Assembly (NCBI GenBank): GCA_009929215.1
Contig: SAAX01000001.1
Location: 1 to 64,000 of the forward strand
Reading direction: 5' to 3'
From: Deltaproteobacteria bacterium
GTDB lineage: Bacteria > Desulfobacterota > Desulfovibrionia > Desulfovibrionales > Desulfovibrionaceae
DNA: 64,000 nucleotides
Program-made: the position numbers and the translations under genes
Notes under the pieces: model-generated
What the model was told of the DNA's origin: nothing
What the model saw: the letters and a program-made list of their open reading frames with translations, nothing else
Database searches by the model: none
Part shown: positions 57,145 to 64,000 of the stretch, in pieces
Numbering within the stretch: position 1 is the stretch's first letter
How the letters are laid out: each line of letters opens with the position of its first letter

Positions 57145-58035
57145 ATGACCCAGCCCGATTCCAGCATTCCCGACAATAAGGGCAGCGAAGGCAACGCCCC
57201 CCTGCACAAGCCCGCATGGCTGCGCCGTCCCCTGGCCTCTGACAGGCGCTTTTTCACCACCTCTGCCCTGTTGAACGAACAGGGGCTTTCTACCGTCTGC
57301 AAAGAGGCCAACTGCCCCAACCGGCAGGAATGCTTTTCTTCCGGCACAGCCACGTTTTTGATTTTGGGCGAAACCTGCACGCGCAACTGCCGGTTTTGCA
57401 ACATCCACCCCGGCCAGCCCGGAGCCCCCGACCCCACCGAGCCGCAACGCGTGGCTCAGGCGGCAATAACCCTTGAGCTCAGACATGTGGTTGTTACCTC
57501 TGTGACGCGCGACGACCTGGCCGACGGCGGCTCTGCCCAGTTTGCGGCCGTCATTGGGGCTCTGCGTCAGGCCCTGCCCCAAAGCACGGTTGAGGTGCTT
57601 ATTCCCGATTTTCAGGGCAACGGCGATGCCCTGCGCGCGGTCATGGATGCCAAACCCCACATTATCAATCATAATGTGGAAACCCACCCCGCGCTCTACG
57701 CCCAGGTACGCCCGCAGGCCGACTACGAGCAGAGCCTCGAGCTGCTGCGCCGTGTCAACGACTGCGGCATGACCGCCAAAAGCGGGCTGATGGTGGGCCT
57801 TGGCGAAACCGACGAACAGGTACTTGAAGTTATCAAAGACCTGCACGCGGCTGGCTGCTCCATCGTAACCATCGGCCAGTATCTGCCGCCCACAAGCCAG
57901 CACCACAGGCTCGACCGCTATGTGACGCCCGAACAGTTCGAGGCCTATGCCGCCTACGGCACATCGCTGGGCCTGAAGCACGTTTTTTCTGGCCCGCTGG
58001 TGCGCAGCAGTTACCACGCGGCCAACTTTGCCTGA
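57145..58035 (+). CDS. lipA: Lipoyl synthase (radical SAM)
   Basis: CKEANCPNRQECF and CTRNCRFCNI Cys clusters, GQYLPPTSQHHRLDRYVTPEQF. Confidence 0.96.
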   Translation: MTQPDSSIPDNKGSEGNAPLHKPAWLRRPLASDRRFFTTSALLNEQGLSTVCKEANCPNRQECFSSGTATFLILGETCTRNCRFCNIHPGQPGAPDPTEPQRVAQAAITLELRHVVVTSVTRDDLADGGSAQFAAVIGALRQALPQSTVEVLIPDFQGNGDALRAVMDAKPHIINHNVETHPALYAQVRPQADYEQSLELLRRVNDCGMTAKSGLMVGLGETDEQVLEVIKDLHAAGCSIVTIGQYLPPTSQHHRLDRYVTPEQFEAYAAYGTSLGLKHVFSGPLVRSSYHAANFA

Positions 58036-58060
58036 TCGCAGGTTCTGCCTGCCGCAAAGA

Positions 58061-58108
58061 GAAAGCGGGTTTTGTTCCGGCCAGTGGCTGTGAACAAAAC
58101 CCGCTTTC
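58061..58108. terminator. Long perfect-stem hairpin (17 bp stem), bidirectional terminator
   Basis: gaaagcgggttttgttc ... gaacaaaacccgctttc between convergent lipA and the AEC gene. Confidence 0.7.
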
Positions 58109-58130
58109 GCGACTTCAGATTATCTGCGTC

Positions 58131-59114
58131 TTACACCATGCCCAAGGCCTGAAAGCCCCACACAAAGCCCGTGAGGGTAATGATGCTCAGCCCGTTGGCA
58201 ACCACTGCCGTGAGCGCGGATTCTTCCGGCACAGTGCTGTAAACCTCGGCGATAACGGTCACCACCAAAGCGGTGGCCGTGGCGCTGATGATCACGCTGA
58301 TCACAAGCCACAGGCCAGACACGCCAAGCGCCGCCAGCATTGCCCAACACAAGAGCGGGTGCACCAGCAGCTTGCAGAGCACAAACCAGCTCAACCGCAG
58401 CATGGCATGGCCGTGCGCCTGCCGCGTGGCCACCACAAGCTTTTGCCGCAGGTCGAGGCCCAAGGAAAGCAACATGCAGGGTGCTGCCGTGTAGCCCACA
58501 AGGCTCACGGCACGGTCAATGGGATCCCACAAGCCAAGGCCAGAAGCCGAAAGCGCAATGCCCGCGAGGGTTGAAAGCAGAATGGGGTTGCCAAAAATAA
58601 ACACCCGCAGCAGCTTGCCCACAAATTTTAAAGGGTTGCCGCCGCTCCAGGCCAGTGAACCGGCTAGAGCGTCGAGCCGCGACTGCCCAAGGATCATCAC
58701 AACATTGGGCGTGAGTGTACACAGGCCAGCAATCAGCATGGCCGAGGCATTGCCGGGAAACAGATTGGATACAATGGGCAGGCCCACAAATGCCGCGTTG
58801 CAGGCAGAGCACGATAGCCCCGCAATCACGCCCGGGCCAACGCCGCGTCGGCATAAAACCCTGTCGGCCACATAGCCAAGGCAGTACATAATCACTTGCG
58901 AACCCAATATGCCACCCCAGAATGCCCAGTGCGCCAGATCCTTGAGGCTTGCCCCAGCCAGCAGATGCAGAATCAGCAGGGGCAGAGCCAGTTTGAGCAC
59001 ATATATGCCCAGCACCGGGCCTGCGTTTTCGGGCAATATGTCGCGGCTGCGCAGCAATACGCCCGCGCCAATGATCAAAAATACCGGCAAAACGGCAAAC
59101 AGCGCTTGAAACAT
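58131..59114 (-). CDS. AEC family (auxin efflux carrier-like) transporter
   Basis: 327 aa; about 10 TM; GVLLRSRDILPENAGPVLGIYVLKLALPLLIL. Confidence 0.88.
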   Translation of the reverse strand: MFQALFAVLPVFLIIGAGVLLRSRDILPENAGPVLGIYVLKLALPLLILHLLAGASLKDLAHWAFWGGILGSQVIMYCLGYVADRVLCRRGVGPGVIAGLSCSACNAAFVGLPIVSNLFPGNASAMLIAGLCTLTPNVVMILGQSRLDALAGSLAWSGGNPLKFVGKLLRVFIFGNPILLSTLAGIALSASGLGLWDPIDRAVSLVGYTAAPCMLLSLGLDLRQKLVVATRQAHGHAMLRLSWFVLCKLLVHPLLCWAMLAALGVSGLWLVISVIISATATALVVTVIAEVYSTVPEESALTAVVANGLSIITLTGFVWGFQALGMV

Positions 59115-59498
59115 AAATCAACCCTTTTGCGTCAACAAATTTGCCCCTGCGTGGCCGTGGGGCAAAGGAACTATGGCGCGGGCGGTTGCGGTTGTCCAGT
59201 AAAAACTGTTTGGTCATTCAAACAGTTTTTAACTTGTAAAATTCTGGCCTGTTAGCAGCATAACACCTGCCTACAGTCTGGTCTACGACACATGCGAGGC
59301 GCTCATGCGTCGTGCACATGCAGATTCACATGGCGCAGGTCCCAATGCGGCCCAACCGATTAATGCTCACACCTGTCGCCCGGCCCCAGACACACTGCCC
59401 TTGCTGCCATGCCTGCACCGGCCAAACCACACACTGCGCCCAATCCTCCCCAACGGGACACAACAGGGCTCACGGGCCGCAACGGGGGCCGCTAAACA

Positions 59499-59530
59499 AA
59501 AAGCCCTCCGTCAGTGACGAAGGGCTCTTG
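59499..59530 (-). terminator. Terminator for the OmpH-like gene
   Basis: aaaagccctccgtcagtgacgaagggctctt; imperfect stem. Confidence 0.65.
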
Positions 59531-59583
59531 CAAACATTCAGCCGTCAAAAACAGCCGAAAGATTTTTTACAATACTTCTTGGC

Positions 59584-60159
59584 TTACTTCTTGGCCTTGG
59601 CAGCCTTGTCGTCCTTGGGAGCTTCCGTTTTGGGGGCGGCAGCGGCCTCGGGAGCGGCAGCGGCCTCGGGGGCGGCGGGGCTCACAGGCTTGAATTCAAG
59701 CTTCTGCTTGTTCACCAGATCCAGCACTTCGTTGGTCACATCGCTCTTGGAATCATAAGCGGCGGCGGCTTCGGTGCTGATGATGATGGCGTAGCCCTTT
59801 TCGGTGCGGTAGGTGTTGATAACGCGCTGAATGGTGTCATACAGCAGGTTGACTACGTTCTGCTGTTCCACCTGCATGCGCTGCTGAGCAGACATGTAGA
59901 CAGCCTGAAGCTCTTTCTGGGCTTCGGCGTCCTTGGGGTTGGCTTCCAGGCGCTGCTGGATGTCGTTGAGCTTGGTCTGCATGTCGCCCTGAAGGCTTTC
60001 AAGGAACTTAACACCGGCCTTGCCCAGCTCGCTGTCGCGCATAACACGCGCCATATCCACAACTGCCACCTTGGGCTGTGCGTTGTTGTCGGCCTGTTGG
60101 CAGGCAAAAAGCATGAAGCTCAACAGCAGAGCCAGCGGCATAATAAAACGAATTCGCAT
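59584..60159 (-). CDS. OmpH/Skp family periplasmic lipoprotein
   Basis: MRIRFIMPLALLLSFMLFACQQ lipobox; KVAVVDMARVMRDSELGKAGVKFLESLQGDMQTKLNDIQQRLEAN OmpH coiled-coil; Ala/Pro/Lys-rich tail. Confidence 0.85.
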   Translation of the reverse strand: MRIRFIMPLALLLSFMLFACQQADNNAQPKVAVVDMARVMRDSELGKAGVKFLESLQGDMQTKLNDIQQRLEANPKDAEAQKELQAVYMSAQQRMQVEQQNVVNLLYDTIQRVINTYRTEKGYAIIISTEAAAAYDSKSDVTNEVLDLVNKQKLEFKPVSPAAPEAAAAPEAAAAPKTEAPKDDKAAKAKK

Positions 60160-60317
60160 GGTTGTAACCACTCCTCTCAAAATATGGCCGGGCAATGGTT
60201 TGGGGGGCTCGGCGTTGATGAACATGTACTTTGTTTTTATAGGCACTACAACCATTTTTCGCGCAAATTGCCCCATCAGAGGCCCATATTTCGGCCTTTA
60301 TTAATCGGGGTCTACGG

Positions 60318-61520
60318 TCAGCGCAGTGAGGCGTACTGAACCTTCATGCGTTGCACCCGCGCAAGGTAGTTGCGCGTTTCACGCGCGGGCAGGCGCGTGG
60401 CCAGGTCGCGGTACAGTTCTTCGGCGGTCATGGCATTTATTTTGTCTATGGCTTCTTCCAAAGACTTGCCATAAAGCTTCCAAAAACCATTAGGCCCCAT
60501 GTTGTAGGCCGCTATGATGCAGTACTCGCGCGAAAGGGGGTTGTGCACACCAGCAAAATAGCGGGTGTACAAAATGTGCAAATAGGTTGTGCCGTAGCGG
60601 ATATTGGTTTCGGGCACGCGCAGTTCTTCAAAACCAACATCGCCCATACGGCCATAAAGATAACGGCTTACCTCGTCGTTGGCGGTATCAGGCACTACCT
60701 GCATAAGACCCATGGCAGACTTGTTGCTCACCAGGGTGGGAGAAAAATCGCTTTCGCTGTGGATAATGGCGTACAAAAGCTCGGTGCTTATGTTGTAGCG
60801 TCGCGCAAAGGTTTCTACCAGATTCTGATAACGGCGGGCTCTGGCGTACAGTTTTTCAATGTCATTTTCGTCAATATCAAGCACATAGCCATCGGGCAGG
60901 GATCCGTGACGCAGCACTTCAATGGCAGCCCTGCGCACAACCTTGGGCGAATACCCCGCCAGCATGGCCCTGGGGCTTGCCCAGCGTAAGGGGCGGCCCG
61001 CCGCGTCAAGAACATCGCCATAGTCGCGGGGCTGGTTGCTCACCAGCAGGGGTGCGGATACGCCGTCCAACGCCAGCAGAGGAGCAAAGTCGCCCTGCGC
61101 GTCACCCATAAATGCAATGGCAGGTTCGCCCGTATCAAGGCTTACGCCGCCAGAATCAAAGGAAACAATAGCCCTTGGGCCAGCTTTTATATTTGCCTGG
61201 CCCGTCTGCTGGCCTGAAGCCAAACTTGAAGCCAAACTTGAAGTCAGTCCAGACGAAGTGCCGCCCGCCGCCGTGCCGCCGCGCGTATTTTCCGGGGCAG
61301 AAGCCACGGCCATGCGCACGGCCCAAAGGCGTGCCCCATCTCCCTGCGCCACAATGGGCACTGGCATGTCCTCCGGGCGCAGACGAGCCACAGCGCCGCT
61401 TGCACGACGGCGCACTTCCGGGCCTTCGCTTTGCGGCACAAAACCAGCCAGAAGGCCCAGCACCAGCAGTGCGGCCGCCAGACCGAGTGATATGAACAAA
61501 AGAGTAGTACGTCGCTTCAT
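60318..61520 (-). CDS. Lytic murein transglycosylase (SLT domain)
   Basis: N-terminal TM; ISTELLYAIIHSESDFSPTLVSNKSAMGLMQVVPDTA, IAAYNMGPNGFWKLYG. Confidence 0.9.
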   Translation of the reverse strand: MKRRTTLLFISLGLAAALLVLGLLAGFVPQSEGPEVRRRASGAVARLRPEDMPVPIVAQGDGARLWAVRMAVASAPENTRGGTAAGGTSSGLTSSLASSLASGQQTGQANIKAGPRAIVSFDSGGVSLDTGEPAIAFMGDAQGDFAPLLALDGVSAPLLVSNQPRDYGDVLDAAGRPLRWASPRAMLAGYSPKVVRRAAIEVLRHGSLPDGYVLDIDENDIEKLYARARRYQNLVETFARRYNISTELLYAIIHSESDFSPTLVSNKSAMGLMQVVPDTANDEVSRYLYGRMGDVGFEELRVPETNIRYGTTYLHILYTRYFAGVHNPLSREYCIIAAYNMGPNGFWKLYGKSLEEAIDKINAMTAEELYRDLATRLPARETRNYLARVQRMKVQYASLR

Positions 61521-61959
61521 GGGCATCCCCGTGGGCAACGGCACAGCCTATGCTTGCCGCCGTCAGACGGTTGTATGGCAGACCTCACCGCGCTGCCGCA
61601 TGGCAGAGCGTATGTCGGAATTCCGACAGCCGAGAATCTTCCATTGCCCTTCTTGCAATTCCTTTGCCAATTCTCCACAAAGCTCGCACAAACCCCTTTA
61701 CAAAAAGTGCACTTTAATTCAGAAAGGACGGCCCCTTTTATGAGCTACCGTTGACCAGACCTTTTTTCCCTCCTATACTTATTTCTGTGAAAAAAGGTTT
61801 GCGTTCCGCGTGCGAGAATAACCGCGCCAGGGGTCAAACAAACGCCCAATACAATACTTCCCCAAAGAATCAGGCGGATTAGCCCGGGCAGCAACAATTT
61901 AAACGCGCACAGACGTGGCGGTTCTTTTGCTGCCTCTGCAAACACCGACCGCCGGGGAA

Positions 61960-63093
61960 ATGGAGCAAACCGTGGCCCAGCACTCGCCAGAATACATTCG
62001 CGAAGAGATCAAGCGACTTCTCAAATACGCACCGCCAGAAATGCGCGCGGCTGCCATTGCCCTGCTGCCTGCGGCCAAGCGTTCGCTCAACACCGGCTAT
62101 CACCCCTGCCTGCGGGGCGTGCCCATGCGCAGCTGGCGCTGCCTGCTCATGCTGCTCACCTCTGTTTCGGCCATGCAGAACGACACAGAAATGCTGTTGC
62201 GCGTATCCAACGATCTTTTGGCCATTGCCGACCGCATGGCCCCGCCCGGCGAGGTGCTGCGCCAAAGCGCAGAAATTCTTGTCCACGCCCTGTATGCCGA
62301 CATGTACGTGTGCCGTCTGCGCAATGCCAACGGCGAATGGGTGGCCCGCTCGGCCAACCAGGTGGACGGCGGCAGCATACCCATCGTAACCCCCATGCTT
62401 GAAGAAGGCCTGCGCGAACACCCCGTCATGCGCGCCATTCTTGAGGGCCACACCCGCTATGTGGTCTCCAACAATCTTCAGGCCCTTGCCATGGGCGGCG
62501 AATCGTTTGACTGCATCATCTACAAGGAAGGCTACCGCTCGCGCCTTGCCTTTGTGCTGCGCGAACGCAGCAACAAGCCGCCCTTTGGGCTGGTGATGCT
62601 GTACACCAAGCGCGAATACGGCTTTGAAAGCTTTGACGAGCGCTTTCTTTCCAAGTGCGCCAGCATTGTTTCGCTCACCGTGGGCCGCCGCGTGGCCGTG
62701 GCCCGCGATACGCTTGAAAAAGCCGCTGGAGCCATGGCCCACTACGGCAACAACGCCCTCAATGTCATGCGCAATCAGGCCGAATACTGCGGCGAACTGG
62801 TGGAAGACCTGGACGCAAACCAGGCCCGCAGCCTGCGCCTTGCGCGCGAACTGCTGGCAGAGTTTCCCGAAAATTCGCGGGGCCGCATGCTGGGCGTTGA
62901 GCTTGAAAAAACCCTGGCGCGCAACGACCTTACCGAGCTTGCGGGGCATTTGGGAGGCGTGCTTGAAGGCACGCGCCGCATGACACGCATCATCAATTCG
63001 CTCAAAAAATCGGCAGACAGGCCGCGTTTGATGCACTATGCGCTTGGACACGACGTTTTACGCCTTGAGGACGATGCAACCCGCGAGGATTAG
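61960..63093 (+). CDS. GAF-domain protein with helical histidine-kinase-like C-terminus
   Basis: MEQTVAQHSPEYIREEIKRLLKYAPPEMRAAAIALLP...; GAF-like middle; C-terminal GAMAHYGNNALNVMRNQAEY DHp-like helix with no following ATPase domain. ORF opens at 61915. Confidence 0.55.
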   Translation: MEQTVAQHSPEYIREEIKRLLKYAPPEMRAAAIALLPAAKRSLNTGYHPCLRGVPMRSWRCLLMLLTSVSAMQNDTEMLLRVSNDLLAIADRMAPPGEVLRQSAEILVHALYADMYVCRLRNANGEWVARSANQVDGGSIPIVTPMLEEGLREHPVMRAILEGHTRYVVSNNLQALAMGGESFDCIIYKEGYRSRLAFVLRERSNKPPFGLVMLYTKREYGFESFDERFLSKCASIVSLTVGRRVAVARDTLEKAAGAMAHYGNNALNVMRNQAEYCGELVEDLDANQARSLRLARELLAEFPENSRGRMLGVELEKTLARNDLTELAGHLGGVLEGTRRMTRIINSLKKSADRPRLMHYALGHDVLRLEDDATRED

Positions 63094-63095
63094 TC

Positions 63096-64000
63096 ATGCG
63101 AGCCGCAGGGCTTTTTCCCTTTCTTGAGACGCTCAAAAGTTATACCGCCAAGGACTTCAAGGCGGATATGACAGCCGCGCTCACCGTAACGCCCATGGCC
63201 GTGCCTCAGGCCATGGCCTACGCCATCATTGCGGGGGTTCACCCCCAGTACGGCATCTATGCCTGCATGCTGCCGGTGGTGCTTGCAGCGCTTTGGGGTT
63301 CCTCGCGCTTTATGGCCGCCGGGCCCACCAATGCGATCTCCATGATCATCTTCTCCACCCTGGCCACGGTCAGCGTGGGGGGCGAGCTTATCATCAACAT
63401 GCCTGAAGAATCGCGCATGGCCTATATTTTTGGCCTGGCCCTCTTGTGCGGACTCATACAGGTGGGCATGGGGCTGGCCCGTATGGGCGACCTGGTCAAT
63501 TTTATCTCGCATTCGGTCATGGTGGCCTTTACAGCCGGGGCCGCCCTGCTCATTGCCGCAGGCCAGCTGCACACGGCCATGGGCCTCACCGGGCCCAAGC
63601 CATCCGGCTTTTTCAGCCAGATATTTGGCGCGTTGCACGGTCTGCCCTTTGTCAATTACTGGAGCCTGGGCATCGCCATTGCCACCATTCTGCTTACCGT
63701 CAGCTTCAAGAACATTTCGCGGCGCTTTCCCGCTTCGCTTGCCGCTCTTGGGGTAGTAACCCTGTTTGCCGCCCTGTTTGGGCTGGGCGAACGCGGCGTG
63801 CCCCTGGTGGGCGCCATCCCCAGTGTTGTGCCGCCTTTTTCGCTGCCGCCCTCGTTCAGTCTTGATGCCGTGCGCGACCTGTTTTTGCCCGCGCTGTCCA
63901 TTGCCATGCTGGGCACGGTGGAATCGCTGGCCATCGGCAAACAGCTTGCCAGTATCAAGGGTGATGTTTTTGACGGCAGCCAGGAACTCATTGGGCAGGG
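63096..64000 (+). CDS. SulP family inorganic anion (sulfate) transporter, partial (runs off the window)
   Basis: Frame from ATG 63096: MRAAGLFPFLETLKSYTAKDFKADMTAALTVTPMAVPQAMAYAIIAGVHPQYGIYACMLPVVLAALWGSSRFMAAGPTNAISMI. Confidence 0.92.
   Translation, partial: MRAAGLFPFLETLKSYTAKDFKADMTAALTVTPMAVPQAMAYAIIAGVHPQYGIYACMLPVVLAALWGSSRFMAAGPTNAISMIIFSTLATVSVGGELIINMPEESRMAYIFGLALLCGLIQVGMGLARMGDLVNFISHSVMVAFTAGAALLIAAGQLHTAMGLTGPKPSGFFSQIFGALHGLPFVNYWSLGIAIATILLTVSFKNISRRFPASLAALGVVTLFAALFGLGERGVPLVGAIPSVVPPFSLPPSFSLDAVRDLFLPALSIAMLGTVESLAIGKQLASIKGDVFDGSQELIGQ

Noticed and set aside
59635-59690. Repeat array (gcggcagcggcctcggga x2) as CRISPR or minisatellite
   Set aside because: It encodes the Ala/Pro-rich tail of the OmpH-like protein; only two copies and no spacers.
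1-64000. CRISPR arrays, transposons, prophage, rRNA/tRNA genes
   Set aside because: None seen by eye: no regularly spaced repeats, transposase/integrase ORFs, attachment-site duplications or cloverleaf/GTTCRA patterns supporting them.

Overview
The window is about 64 kb of GC-rich chromosome from a sulfate-reducing bacterium. Sat, DsrMKJOP and the general gene content make it Desulfovibrio-like; this is inferred from protein recognition, with no database search. It is almost fully coding. I found no convincing mobile elements, CRISPR arrays, rRNA or tRNA genes. Main blocks: tamA/tamB; DsrE-like + thiM; a soluble tandem sensor-like protein; typA; a nucleoside phosphorylase; a divergent three-gene acetyl-CoA carboxylase set (AccC, AccA-AccD fusion, biotinyl-like protein with an altered lysine motif); ssb; sat with a candidate Rex operator; a VKOR/thioredoxin-like fusion; an RsbRD-N protein + dsrMKJOP; an HD protein with a degraded nucleotidyltransferase domain; rlmN; a Tat ferredoxin + small membrane subunit; a roughly 15 kb lipid/glycan-type locus (29.4-44.4 kb); htpX; argJ; rpsL-rpsG-fusA; valS; BPL_N-lipB-lipA; an AEC transporter; an OmpH-like lipoprotein; a lytic transglycosylase; a GAF protein; and a partial SulP transporter. 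The best candidate for an undescribed system is the 29.4-44.4 kb locus. There a KS-less PKS-like protein (AT-ACP-reductase-like-dehydratase-like) is encoded divergently from an alpha-oxoamine-synthase PLP enzyme. It is flanked by TolC/HlyD/flippase export genes and by two glycosyltransferases, a deacetylase-like protein and an asparagine synthetase. This suggests an exported, glycosylated amino-ketone or sphingoid-like lipid.
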